Assembly (NCBI GenBank): GCA_964599655.1
Contig: CAZRGV010000041.1
Span: forward strand, 1 to 45,082
Length of the DNA stretch: 45,082 nt
Source of the DNA: CAZRGV01 sp964599655
GTDB lineage: Bacteria > Planctomycetota > Planctomycetia > Isosphaerales > Isosphaeraceae
Direction: 5' to 3'
Part shown: positions 24,906 to 33,200 of the stretch, one piece after another
Layout of the letters: every line of letters starts with the position of its first letter
How positions within the stretch are numbered: position 1 is the stretch's first letter
Translations under genes and position numbers: made by a program
Notes under the pieces: generated by a model
Databases searched by the model: none
Seen by the model: the letters and a program-made list of their open reading frames with translations, nothing else
Told to the model about the DNA's origin: nothing

Positions 24906-26036
24906 ATGCCGTCATCCGCGGGAGTCGCCCCTACGGGCCGGACGATGGTTTTCGACAAGCCGGAGCTTGGACGGATCATCGATCGGCTTTGGCAGGACGG
25001 TTACACGGTCGTCGGACCAACGATCGCTCAGGGAGCCATCGTCGTTGACGAAGTCCGCTCCCTGAGCGCGCTACCGATCGGCTGGACCGACGAGCAGGAG
25101 GGAGGCACTTACCGCCTCCACCATCGCGACGACGGCCGTTACTTCGGCTTCGCCGTCGGCCCGCACTCGTGGAAAAAATACCTCTTTCCCCCTCGGCTGA
25201 CCCTGTTCTCAATCGAGATGGGCAACGAAGCCTTCCAGGTTCATCCGAACCACGATCCCGTGCCGAAGTACGCCTTCCTGGGGGCCCGATCGTGCGACCT
25301 GCACGCGATCGAAATCCAGGATCGCACGTTCTTGCACGGCCCTTACGTCGATCCCCACTACCAGGCGCGCCGCGAGTCGGCCTTGATCATCGCCGTCAAC
25401 TGCACGCAAGCCGCATCCACCTGTTTCTGTTCGAGCATGCGCACCGGCCCGAAGGCCGTTCGAGGCTTCGACCTGGCCCTGACCGAGTTGCCCGACGCCT
25501 TCCTCGTGGAAATCGCGACCGAACGGGGACTTCGGATTCTGGAAGGAATCGATGGACGAGAGGCCAGCCGCGAAGACCTCGGCGCAGCGGCCCGGGCGTT
25601 GCGTGATACCGAGTCGCAAATGAAACGACGGCTCGACACCTCGGACCTCCCCGAATTGCTCTATGAGAATCTGGAACACCCTCGATGGGATGACGTCGCG
25701 GACCGTTGCCTCTCGTGCACCAACTGTACGATGGTCTGTCCCACCTGCTTCTGCCACTCGGTCGAAGACGTGCCCGATCTGGATGGCCAGCGCACCGAAC
25801 GGGTCCGTCTCTGGGAATCCTGCTTCAACCCCGAGCACGCGCACGTCGCGGGCGGCAACACGCGTCCCGACATCCGTTCCCGATACCGCCAGTGGCTGAC
25901 CCACAAGCTGGCCTCCTGGATCGATCAGTTCGGCGTCTCCGGCTGCGTGGGATGCGGACGCTGCATCACCTGGTGCCCGGTCGGCATCGACCTCACCGAA
26001 GAGGTTTCGGCCATTCGTGGAGAATCGACCACATGA
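24906..26036 (+). CDS. hydB: Group 3b [NiFe] hydrogenase beta subunit (4Fe-4S protein)
   Basis: The ATG at 24906 has an AAGAGGAG site eight bases upstream and gives 376 residues. The N-terminal half has the conserved LGARSCDLHAIEIQD and the NCTQAASTCFCSSM cysteine group. The C-terminal part has two ferredoxin-type motifs, CLSCTNCTMVCPTCFC and CVGCGRCITWCPVGID, for [4Fe-4S] clusters. This is the HydB subunit of cytoplasmic group 3b enzymes (sulfhydrogenase, as in Pyrococcus), which links the flavin subunit to the catalytic dimer. The gene ends in an ATGA overlap with the gamma-subunit gene. Confidence 0.92.
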   Translation: MPSSAGVAPTGRTMVFDKPELGRIIDRLWQDGYTVVGPTIAQGAIVVDEVRSLSALPIGWTDEQEGGTYRLHHRDDGRYFGFAVGPHSWKKYLFPPRLTLFSIEMGNEAFQVHPNHDPVPKYAFLGARSCDLHAIEIQDRTFLHGPYVDPHYQARRESALIIAVNCTQAASTCFCSSMRTGPKAVRGFDLALTELPDAFLVEIATERGLRILEGIDGREASREDLGAAARALRDTESQMKRRLDTSDLPELLYENLEHPRWDDVADRCLSCTNCTMVCPTCFCHSVEDVPDLDGQRTERVRLWESCFNPEHAHVAGGNTRPDIRSRYRQWLTHKLASWIDQFGVSGCVGCGRCITWCPVGIDLTEEVSAIRGESTT

Positions 26037-26929
26037 ATCCGCAAGGGACCACGGCCGCCGTGCCTCCACGGTCCGTAACCATCTCCGACTCCCCTCTCCC
26101 TCGCGACCCGTATTTGCCCCACCCGGTCGCGGTGCGCTCGGTGGAGAAGGAAACCGACGATGTCGCCACGTTTCGGCTCGAGTTTCTGGATCGCGCCACG
26201 GGGGATAGCTTCCGGATGGAGCCGGGCCAGTTCAACATGCTGTACCTACCCGGCGTCGGCGAGGTTCCGATCTCGGTCGCCAGCCTCTCTGACGAAGGCC
26301 CTGGCATCGGCCACACGATCCGCTTTGTCGGCCGGGTAACTCGCGTCATCGAGACCCTTCGCCCCGGCGCGGTGATCGGCCTCCGAGGCCCTTACGGGCG
26401 AGGCTGGCCCCTGGCCCAGGCCATCGGCCACGACGTCCTGATCGTGGCCGGCGGACTCGGTTTGGCTCCGCTCCGGCCGGTCGTTCAGGCGCTGCTGTCC
26501 CAGCGGGAGCGATTCGGACGGCTCGTCCTCCTCTGCGGCGCCCGCTCACCCGATCAGCTTCTCTATCAGCGGGAATACGACGTCTGGCGGCAGCAGGGCA
26601 TGGACACGCAAGTGACCGTCGACGTCGCCGACCCCTCCTGGCAAGGGCACGTCGGCGTGGTGACAACCCTGCTTCGCCGGCTCCGTCTCGATCCTCCTCG
26701 AACCGTCATGATGACCTGCGGCCCCGAGATCATGATGCGCTTCGCAATCAACGAGGCCCTGGCCGACCGCATTCCCGAGCATCAAATCTATCTCTCGCAA
26801 GAGCGCAACATGCACTGCGCGATCGGCCTTTGCGGCCATTGCCAGCTCGGGCCCGAATTCGTCTGCAAGGATGGACCGGTCTTCCCCTACGACCGGATCG
26901 CCCGGTTCTTCAGGCAGGAGCATTTCTGA
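26033..26929 (+). CDS. hydG: Group 3b [NiFe] hydrogenase gamma subunit (FAD/NAD(P)-binding)
   Basis: The 298-residue protein is a ferredoxin-NADP reductase-type module. It has an FAD domain (about 30-130, MEPGQFNMLYLPG and GEVPISVAS), the NAD(P) domain with VAGGLGLAPLRP (pyrophosphate loop), MMTCGPEIMM, and a C-terminal [2Fe-2S] site C-AIGL-CGHC with a later Cys in FVCKDG. It passes electrons between NAD(P)H and the Fe-S subunits. The ATG sits inside the preceding gene's stop (4-bp overlap), and GAGGGT just upstream supports the next gene. Translational coupling fixes equal amounts of beta and gamma. Confidence 0.93.
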   Translation: MNPQGTTAAVPPRSVTISDSPLPRDPYLPHPVAVRSVEKETDDVATFRLEFLDRATGDSFRMEPGQFNMLYLPGVGEVPISVASLSDEGPGIGHTIRFVGRVTRVIETLRPGAVIGLRGPYGRGWPLAQAIGHDVLIVAGGLGLAPLRPVVQALLSQRERFGRLVLLCGARSPDQLLYQREYDVWRQQGMDTQVTVDVADPSWQGHVGVVTTLLRRLRLDPPRTVMMTCGPEIMMRFAINEALADRIPEHQIYLSQERNMHCAIGLCGHCQLGPEFVCKDGPVFPYDRIARFFRQEHF

Positions 26930-26936
26930 GGGTGCC

Positions 26937-27758
26937 ATGTCCTTACCGATCTTGCCGACGCCGCCACCCTCCGGCTCGACGCGCGGCCACAAGCCGCGCC
27001 TGGGGGTGTTCAAGTTCGCCTCCTGCGACGGCTGCCAGCTCTCGATTCTCGACTGCGAGGACGAGCTCCTGAGCCTGGCCGATCGGGTGGAAATCGCCTA
27101 CTTCCTCGAAGCGACCCGGCGCCCCCTCGAAGGCGAGTTCGACGTGGCTCTAGTCGAGGGATCGGTCTCCACGCCCGAGCAGGAAGAGGCGATTCGCGAC
27201 ATCCGAGAGCGCAGCCGTTTGCTCATCACGATCGGCGCCTGCGCCTCGCATGGCGGCATCCAGAGCCTTCGCAACCTCGGTGAGCCGCCGGTCAACGAGG
27301 CGCTGGCGATCGTCTACGCCTCGCCCCATTACGTCGAAACGCTGGCGGAATCCCACCCCTCCAGCGACTACGTCGAGGTCGATCTGGAGCTACGAGGCTG
27401 CCCGATCAATAAGGACCAACTTCTTGGCGTGCTGTCGCAGCTTCTCATGGGAGCCCATCCCCGACTGCCTGATCAGGCCCTTTGTCTCGAATGCAAGCGC
27501 CAGGGGCTCGTCTGCGTCCTGGTGGCCCATGGCGCTCCTTGCATGGGGCCGGTCACACACACCGGCTGCGGCGTCCTTTGCCCGTCACACGACCGCCCTT
27601 GCTACAGTTGCTTCGGCCCAGCCCGTCAACCCAACACCGCCTCGCTGGCTGATCGATTCCAGGCCCTGGGACTGTCTCCCGAAGCGATCCGTCGCCTGTT
27701 CCACGCCTACTACGCCCACGACCCGGTCTATCAGGAGGAAGGATATCGACATGCCTGA
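26937..27758 (+). CDS. hydD: Group 3b [NiFe] hydrogenase delta (small) subunit
   Basis: The 273-residue small subunit has no Tat signal, so the enzyme is cytoplasmic. Proximal-cluster ligands lie in FASCDGCQLS (Cys30, Cys33), GACASHGG and RGCPINK. The C-terminal region CLECKRQGLVC, PCMGPVTHTGCGVLCPS and CYSCFGP supplies ligands for two further [4Fe-4S] clusters. This set is typical of group 3b/3d. The N-terminal extension SLPILPTPPPSGSTRG is poorly conserved. The stop overlaps the large-subunit start by eight bases. Confidence 0.94.
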   Translation: MSLPILPTPPPSGSTRGHKPRLGVFKFASCDGCQLSILDCEDELLSLADRVEIAYFLEATRRPLEGEFDVALVEGSVSTPEQEEAIRDIRERSRLLITIGACASHGGIQSLRNLGEPPVNEALAIVYASPHYVETLAESHPSSDYVEVDLELRGCPINKDQLLGVLSQLLMGAHPRLPDQALCLECKRQGLVCVLVAHGAPCMGPVTHTGCGVLCPSHDRPCYSCFGPARQPNTASLADRFQALGLSPEAIRRLFHAYYAHDPVYQEEGYRHA

Positions 27759-29100
27759 CAGCACCACCAGCGGCCCGGGCGGAGGATCGGTCGCGAACCT
27801 CTCAACCGAGCGGACGATCCACGTCGGCGCCCTCGCTCGCGTCGAGGGGGAAGGGGCCCTGACCATCCGCCTTCGAGATGGCCAGGTCGACGACGTTCAG
27901 CTTCGCATCTTCGAGGCCCCTCGGTTCTTCGAGGCCTTCCTCCGCGGCCGATCGATGATGGAGGTTCCCGACATCACCGCCAGGATCTGCGGCATCTGCC
28001 CGGTCGCCTACCAGATGACCTCGTGCCACGCCCTGGAATCGATCCTCGGCTTGACGCTTCCGAAGCCCTTGAGAGACCTTCGACGACTGCTGTATTGCGG
28101 CGAGTGGATCGAGAGCCACGTCTTGCACGTGGTCTTCCTCCACACCCCCGACTTCCTCGGCTACGAAAGCGCCCTCGCCATGGCGCAAGACCGGCCCGAG
28201 TACGCCGACCGGGTCCGCAACGCCCTCCAGCTCAAGAAGGCCGGAAACGCCATCGTCCGTCTCGTCGGCGGCCGCGAAATTCATCCCATCAACGTCCGCC
28301 TCGGCGGGTTCTACCGCGCTCCGACCCGCAAGCAGCTCGACCAGCTGGCGGAACAGTTGAAGCAGGTGCGCGACATCGCCCGCGACCAAATCCGATGGAC
28401 AGCCGGGTTCGACTTCCCCGACGTCGAGCACGACTACGAGTTCGTCGCCCTCCGCCACGAGTCGGATTACCCGATGAACGAAGGCCGGCTCACCTCGAAC
28501 CGAGGGCTCGACATCGCCCCGACGGAATTCCCCGACCACTTCGAGGAACATCAGGTCCCCCACTCGAACGCCCTGCAATGCCGCCACAAGAACGTCGGCG
28601 CCTACTTCGTCGGACCACTCGCGCGGTGGAACCGGAACGCCGACCACGCTCCGGCGACCGTACAGGAAATCGCTCGCGAAACGGGCATTGCCTGGCCTTG
28701 CCGCAACCCCTACGTCAGCATCGTGGCGCGCGGGCTGGAAGTCTTGCTCGCCATCGAGGAAGCGCTCCGCCTGATCGACACAATGGACCCGCCCGAGACC
28801 CCGTTCGTGCCCTTCGAGCCCGTCGCGGGACAGGGCGGCTGGTTCACCGAGGCTCCCCGCGGACTCCTCTACAACCGCTACGAGATCGATGGTCAGGGCC
28901 ACATCACCCACGCCACGATCATCCCGCCCACCAGCCAGAACCAGCGGCAGATCGAGGAAGACCTGATTCGCTTCGCCCCCTCCGTGCTCGAGCTTCCCGA
29001 GGACCAGGCCACCTGGGAATGCGAACGGGTCATTCGCAACTATGATCCGTGCATCAGTTGTTCCACGCACTTCCTCCGGCTTCATGTGGTGAAAGAATGA
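27751..29100 (+). CDS. hydA: Group 3b [NiFe] hydrogenase alpha (large, catalytic) subunit
   Basis: The 449-residue protein carries the L1 motif RICGICPVAYQ (Cys80, Cys83) and the L2 motif DPCISCSTH (Cys434, Cys437), the four cysteines that bind the NiFe(CN)2CO centre. VEGEG near residue 32 and the central HPINVRLGG region are also canonical. The nine residues after His440 (FLRLHVVKE) form the C-terminal tail that the maturation protease removes. The start is supported by AGGAGG 13 bases upstream, within the end of hydD. The enzyme evolves or consumes H2 with NAD(P)H and may also reduce sulfur. The stop overlaps the protease gene (ATGA). Confidence 0.95.
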   Translation: MPDSTTSGPGGGSVANLSTERTIHVGALARVEGEGALTIRLRDGQVDDVQLRIFEAPRFFEAFLRGRSMMEVPDITARICGICPVAYQMTSCHALESILGLTLPKPLRDLRRLLYCGEWIESHVLHVVFLHTPDFLGYESALAMAQDRPEYADRVRNALQLKKAGNAIVRLVGGREIHPINVRLGGFYRAPTRKQLDQLAEQLKQVRDIARDQIRWTAGFDFPDVEHDYEFVALRHESDYPMNEGRLTSNRGLDIAPTEFPDHFEEHQVPHSNALQCRHKNVGAYFVGPLARWNRNADHAPATVQEIARETGIAWPCRNPYVSIVARGLEVLLAIEEALRLIDTMDPPETPFVPFEPVAGQGGWFTEAPRGLLYNRYEIDGQGHITHATIIPPTSQNQRQIEEDLIRFAPSVLELPEDQATWECERVIRNYDPCISCSTHFLRLHVVKE

Positions 29101-29612
29101 ACAGACTCGGCGAGCGAACAGAACCAGCCCATCGGCCGAACGCGCCGGGAGGGCTTCGCCTCGTCGGGCTCGGCAGCCCGCACGGCGACGACCAGCTTGG
29201 CTGGCTTGTCGTCGACCGCCTCCGGCCAGAACTTCCCGAGAGTGTCTCGTCGCATAAAATCTCCGCGGGGCTGGATCTGCTCACCCTGCTCGACGGCACG
29301 GAGCGCCTGTTGATCGTCGACGCCTCCTCGCCTTCCGGCCAGCCCGGAACCGTCCGCGCGTTTGACTGGCCCTTCCCGGAGCTTGCGGCGATGGTCCCGC
29401 TCGGCTCGCACGATGTCGGTTTGCTCGAAGCAATCCGGCTCGCGGAGACCCTCGGCCTCTGGCCCGATCGCGCGCGCCTGTTCGCCGTCGAGGCCGATCA
29501 GTTTGAGCCTGGTCAGGTTTTGAGTCCGGCGGTGCGTGCGGGTCTCGACACGGTGGTTTCCCTGATCCGCCGCGAGATCGCCCCTTTCGAGAGCCAACCC
29601 GCCCCCCAGTGA
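29097..29612 (+). CDS. [NiFe] hydrogenase maturation endopeptidase
   Basis: The 171-residue protein has the layout of HycI/HoxW-type proteases: LRLVGLGSPHGDDQLGWLV near the N-terminus (usual GxGNxxxxDDGxG, so slightly degenerate here), VDASSPSG with the second Ni-probing Asp, and GSHDVGLLEA with the conserved His. It checks Ni insertion and then cleaves the C-terminal tail of the large subunit. Its start overlaps hydA, which fits a dedicated protease. The specific partner should be the alpha subunit immediately upstream. Confidence 0.88.
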   Translation: MNRLGERTEPAHRPNAPGGLRLVGLGSPHGDDQLGWLVVDRLRPELPESVSSHKISAGLDLLTLLDGTERLLIVDASSPSGQPGTVRAFDWPFPELAAMVPLGSHDVGLLEAIRLAETLGLWPDRARLFAVEADQFEPGQVLSPAVRAGLDTVVSLIRREIAPFESQPAPQ

Positions 29613-29621
29613 GGAGACCGC

Positions 29622-30008
29622 ATGCACGAAACGGCCCTGATGGCTCAGCTCCTGGATCGTGTCGAGCGCGAGGCGCGCCTCGCGAATGCCTCGCGCGTGA
29701 CTCGCATCCGCCTCAAGGTCGGAGAACTGGCCGGCGTCGAGCCCGGCTTGCTCGAAAGCGCCTTCCAGCTCCTGGGGCCCGGCACGATCGCCTCGAGGGC
29801 CACGCTCGAAATCGAGTCGGTCCCCTTGACCGCTCGTTGCGAGACCTGTGACGCCACGTTCCCCGTCGAGCGGTTCCAGTTTCGATGTCCCACCTGCCAA
29901 GGTGGTCCGACCCGCGTCGTCTCGGGCGAGGAGCTCGTCATCGAGAGCATCACCATCGCGTCGACGGAACCCGTCGCGACGGAGGCCCCATGTCCGCGAT
30001 CGACCTGA
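29622..30008 (+). CDS. hypA: Hydrogenase nickel incorporation protein HypA
   Basis: The 128-residue protein starts with the diagnostic MHE (His2 binds Ni) and has the zinc ribbon formed by Cys73, Cys76, Cys89 and Cys92 (CETC and CPTC). It passes nickel to the large subunit with HypB. A GGAGACCG sequence sits before the ATG, and the gene overlaps hypB by 19 bp. The length is close to the usual 113-120, with about ten extra C-terminal residues that may be affected by the overlap. Confidence 0.93.
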   Translation: MHETALMAQLLDRVEREARLANASRVTRIRLKVGELAGVEPGLLESAFQLLGPGTIASRATLEIESVPLTARCETCDATFPVERFQFRCPTCQGGPTRVVSGEELVIESITIASTEPVATEAPCPRST

Positions 30009-30658
30009 AACTCAACACACCCGTCGCCGCCGAGGCCGCTCGTCGCGCGGAGTCCCTCCGCCGCCGACTGGCGGAGCAGGGCACCCTCGTCGTCAACCTG
30101 CTCTCTTCGCCGGGATCGGGCAAGACGACGCTGCTCGAAGCCACGGCGCGCCGCCTCGGACCCAAAACGCGACTGGCCACGCTCGTCGGCGACATCGCCA
30201 CCGATCGCGATGCCCGGCGGCTCTCGCCCTTCATGCCCGCCGTTCAGCTCACCACTGGAGGGGCCTGCCACCTGGAAATCCCGCTCGTCGAGTCGGGCCT
30301 CGAACGGCTCGAACAGTCCGATTCGCTCGACATCCTCTTCATCGAGAACGTCGGCAACCTCGTTTGTCCCGCCGCCTTTGACCTCGGCGAACACCTTCGG
30401 GTCATCCTGCTCGCCGTCACCGAGGGGGACGACAAGCCTCAAAAATACCCAAAAGCGTTTCGCACCGCAGGCGCGTGCGTTCTCTCCAAGATCGACCTGT
30501 TACCCTATGTTCCTTTTCTTCCCGACGCCGCGCGCGAGGACGCCTGGACCATCCAGCCCGGTCTGCCCTTCTTCGAGGTCTCGGCCCTAACCGGCGCGGG
30601 AATCGACCGCTGGTGCGACTATCTCGTGGAATCTCGCTCTCGTATTCTTGATCCTTGA
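29990..30658 (+). CDS. hypB: Hydrogenase nickel incorporation GTPase HypB
   Basis: The ATG at 29990 has GGAGG nine bases upstream and gives 222 residues. The P-loop SSPGSGKTT (Lys45) is clear, TTGGACHLE holds the metal-linked Cys-His, FIENVGNLVCP and SKIDLL complete the G domain. The N-terminal CxxCGC high-affinity Ni motif and the histidine-rich stretch found in E. coli or Bradyrhizobium HypB are absent. It couples GTP hydrolysis to nickel delivery. A 137-bp spacer follows before hypC. Confidence 0.94.
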   Translation: MSAIDLKLNTPVAAEAARRAESLRRRLAEQGTLVVNLLSSPGSGKTTLLEATARRLGPKTRLATLVGDIATDRDARRLSPFMPAVQLTTGGACHLEIPLVESGLERLEQSDSLDILFIENVGNLVCPAAFDLGEHLRVILLAVTEGDDKPQKYPKAFRTAGACVLSKIDLLPYVPFLPDAAREDAWTIQPGLPFFEVSALTGAGIDRWCDYLVESRSRILDP

Positions 30659-30795
30659 TAGATCCTTGATCAGCAGGGAGAGCCGCTCTCGCGGAATGAA
30701 TTCCCCCCAGTCACAGTCGCCGCCCCGGCCGCCCTCCACCACGGGAACCCCTCGAACCCTCCCCGGTCGTCGCATTCCTGAAGGAACCATCGCTC
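30659..30795 (+). promoter_or_regulatory. hypB-hypC spacer
   Basis: The 137-bp spacer is the widest gap inside the hydrogenase-hyp run. It starts with short repeats of CTTGAT around the hypB stop and shows no gene or terminator, so a secondary promoter is possible but not shown. Confidence 0.3.
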
Positions 30796-31032
30796 ATGTG
30801 TCTCGGAATTCCCGGTGAAATCGTCGAAATCGACGGCGACTCCGAGGGCTTGCCGCAAGGCGTGCTCTCCTTCAGCGGCGTCCGCAAACGCGTCTGTCTG
30901 GCCTACGTGCCCGAGGCCAAGGTGGGCGACTTCGTCATTGTCCACGCCGGTTTCGCCCTGAGCGTGATCGACCCCCAACGAGCCCGAGAAGTGTTTGAGA
31001 CTCTGGGAATCGATCATGAAATACCTCGATGA
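30796..31032 (+). CDS. hypC: Hydrogenase assembly chaperone HypC
   Basis: The 78-residue protein begins with MCLGIPGEIVEI, the HypC/HupF signature whose Cys2 carries the Fe(CN)2CO unit and then docks to the large-subunit precursor. Length and the C-terminal VGDFVIVHAGFAL match the family. It forms the assembly complex with HypD. The end overlaps the start of hypD by 17 bp, consistent with coupled translation of the two partners. Confidence 0.94.
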   Translation: MCLGIPGEIVEIDGDSEGLPQGVLSFSGVRKRVCLAYVPEAKVGDFVIVHAGFALSVIDPQRAREVFETLGIDHEIPR

Positions 31033-32134
31033 ATATCGCGATGCGAGGGTCGCTCGCGCGCTGCTCGATCAAGTTCGTCGCGAGATGAGCCGCCCGTGGA
31101 CGCTCATGGAGCTCTGCGGCGGCCAGACGCACAACCTGATGAAGTTCGGCATCGATCAGGCCTTGCCCGAGGGTCTCGAACTCGTGCACGGCCCTGGATG
31201 CCCGGTCTGTGTGACCCCGCTCGAAACGCTCGACCGCGCCATGGAAATCGCCGCGAGGCCCGAGGTGATCTTCGTCACGTTCGGCGACATGCTCCGAGTG
31301 CCCGGCAGTCATGAGTCGCTCTTCGACGTCCGAGGCCAGGGCGGCGATGTGCGAGTGGTCTACTCGCCGCTCGACGCCTTGCCCCTGGCCGAGGCCAACC
31401 CCGATCGCCAGGTGGTCTTCCTTGCGGTTGGCTTCGAAACAACCGCGCCCACCGCCGCGGCCCTCGTGCTCGAAGCCGAGCGCCGAGCCCTCTCAAACCT
31501 CTCCCTGCTCGTCTCGCACGTCCGCGTGCCCCCGGCCATGGAGGCCATCCTCAACGCCCCCGGAAATCGCATCCAGGGCTTCCTCGCCGCGGGACATGTT
31601 TGCACGGTGATGGGCACGGACGAGTACGAGCCGATCGCCCGCACGCATCGCGTCCCGATCGTCGTCACCGGGTTCGAGCCGGTTGACCTGCTCGAAGGCA
31701 TCGTTCGCGCTGTGCGGCAACTCGAACGAGGCAGGTTCGAGGTCGAAAACCAGTACGCCCGCTCGGTCCGACCCGAGGGCAACCGCTGGGCCCGCTCCGC
31801 GCTCGAATCGGTCTTCGAGATCGCCGACTCCCCTTGGCGAGGCCTCGGCCCGATTCCCGCCTCCGGCTTTGTCCTCCGCCCTCGCTTCCGACGGTTCGAC
31901 GCCCGCGAACGGTTCCCGACCGGGGCCGCCTCGCCCGTCGAGGCGCCGGAGTGTCACAGCGGTGAGGTCCTCTCTGGCCGGCTTCGGCCCAGCGATTGCC
32001 CCGCCTTCGGCGACCTCTGTAACCCCGATCATCCTCTGGGCGCGCCCATGGTCTCCGCCGAAGGAGCCTGCGCCGCCTATTACCGTTACCGACGGTCCGA
32101 ACGGGCGAGGGGACAAACATGCCCGACGACTTGA
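31016..32134 (+). CDS. hypD: Hydrogenase maturation protein HypD
   Basis: The 372-residue protein has MELCGGQTH (Cys34 with GGQTH), GPGCPVC (Cys62 and Cys65), VGFETTAPT and a C-terminal [4Fe-4S]-binding region with FGDLCNP and AEGACAAYYRY. HypD assembles the Fe(CN)2CO group on HypC. The ATG was chosen because it lies inside the end of hypC and agrees with the usual MKYLDEYRD start of the family. It overlaps hypE by 16 bp. Confidence 0.95.
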   Translation: MKYLDEYRDARVARALLDQVRREMSRPWTLMELCGGQTHNLMKFGIDQALPEGLELVHGPGCPVCVTPLETLDRAMEIAARPEVIFVTFGDMLRVPGSHESLFDVRGQGGDVRVVYSPLDALPLAEANPDRQVVFLAVGFETTAPTAAALVLEAERRALSNLSLLVSHVRVPPAMEAILNAPGNRIQGFLAAGHVCTVMGTDEYEPIARTHRVPIVVTGFEPVDLLEGIVRAVRQLERGRFEVENQYARSVRPEGNRWARSALESVFEIADSPWRGLGPIPASGFVLRPRFRRFDARERFPTGAASPVEAPECHSGEVLSGRLRPSDCPAFGDLCNPDHPLGAPMVSAEGACAAYYRYRRSERARGQTCPTT

Positions 32135-33174
32135 ACTTCCATTGCCCGATTCCTTCGTCCGGAAACCGGTCCCGCCGCGTTTTGCTCGCCCACGGCGGAG
32201 GCGGCCGGCTGTCTCGCCACCTGATTCGCGACGTCTTTCGTACTCGGTTCGCGAACCCCGAGCTCGACCGCGACCACGACGGCGCGTATCTGTCCGTCGG
32301 GGGCCAGACCCTGGCCTTCACCACCGACAGTCACGTCGTCCAACCCCCGTTTTTCCCCGGCGGCGACATCGGCTCCCTCGCCATTCACGGCACCATCAAC
32401 GACCTGGCTTCGTGCGGCGCCCGGGCCTCCTGGATCTCCGCCGGCTTCATCATCGAGGAAGGTTTCCCGATGGCCGATCTGGAGCGCATCGCCGACTCGA
32501 TGGCCCTCGCCGCTCGGCAGGCCGGCGTCGAGCTCGTCACGGGGGATACCAAGGTCGTTGAGCACGGCAAGGGCGACGGCCTGTTCCTCAATACCAGCGG
32601 GATCGGTGTCGTCCCCTACACCCCCGTGCCAACCCCGCGCGCCGTTCGGCCCGGCGACCGCATCCTCATCAGCGGGCCCATCGGACTGCATGGCATGGCG
32701 GTCCTTTCGGTGCGCGAGGGACTCGGCTTCGAGTCCGACCTCCAGAGCGATTCGGCTCCGCTGGGCGATCTCGTCGCCTCGGTCTACGAGGCCGGTATTC
32801 GTCCCCATTGCCTCCGAGACCCGACCCGAGGCGGTGTCGGCGCGGTGCTGGCCGAGATCGCCGTCGCGTCGAACACCGGCATCGTGCTCGATGAACAGGC
32901 CGTGCCCGTCCCCGAGCAGGTCCAGGCCGCCTGCGAGATTCTCGGCCTCGATCCCTTGTTCGTCGCCAATGAGGGAAAAATGCTGTTCTTCGTCGCCGCC
33001 GACGACGAACCGGCCACACTCGACATCCTTCGCCGGCACCCCCTGGGCACCGGGGCCGCCACCATCGGCGAGGTTCAGGCCATTGAGCCCGGTCTCGTCC
33101 GCGTTCGCACGTCGCTGGGAAACCTGAACATACTCCAGGTCCCCGCTGGCGACGACCTGCCACGCATCTGCTAA
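32119..33174 (+). CDS. hypE: Hydrogenase maturation protein HypE
   Basis: The 351-residue protein is a PurM/AIR-synthase-like ATPase. HGGGGRLS near the N-terminus, TTDSHVVQPPFFPGGDIG and LRDPTRGGVG are family motifs. The C-terminus ends PRIC, so the last residue Cys351 is the thiol that receives the carbamoyl group and is dehydrated to thiocyanate. The carbamoyl donor HypF is not encoded in this window. The next gene, atpD, begins only 26 bp later. Confidence 0.95.
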   Translation: MPDDLNFHCPIPSSGNRSRRVLLAHGGGGRLSRHLIRDVFRTRFANPELDRDHDGAYLSVGGQTLAFTTDSHVVQPPFFPGGDIGSLAIHGTINDLASCGARASWISAGFIIEEGFPMADLERIADSMALAARQAGVELVTGDTKVVEHGKGDGLFLNTSGIGVVPYTPVPTPRAVRPGDRILISGPIGLHGMAVLSVREGLGFESDLQSDSAPLGDLVASVYEAGIRPHCLRDPTRGGVGAVLAEIAVASNTGIVLDEQAVPVPEQVQAACEILGLDPLFVANEGKMLFFVAADDEPATLDILRRHPLGTGAATIGEVQAIEPGLVRVRTSLGNLNILQVPAGDDLPRIC

Positions 33175-33200
33175 CCTCACCTCTCGGAACGAGGCGCCCC

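Noticed and set aside
24906..29100. Considered as a group 3d (Hox, NAD-linked) hydrogenase
   Set aside because: There are no HoxF/HoxU-type flavin/diaphorase subunits; the beta-gamma-delta-alpha order and the FNR-like gamma subunit fit group 3b.
30646..30672. Short CTTGAT repeats at the hypB end, considered as a CRISPR or regulator site
   Set aside because: Only three short copies without regular spacers; it looks like chance or slippage.
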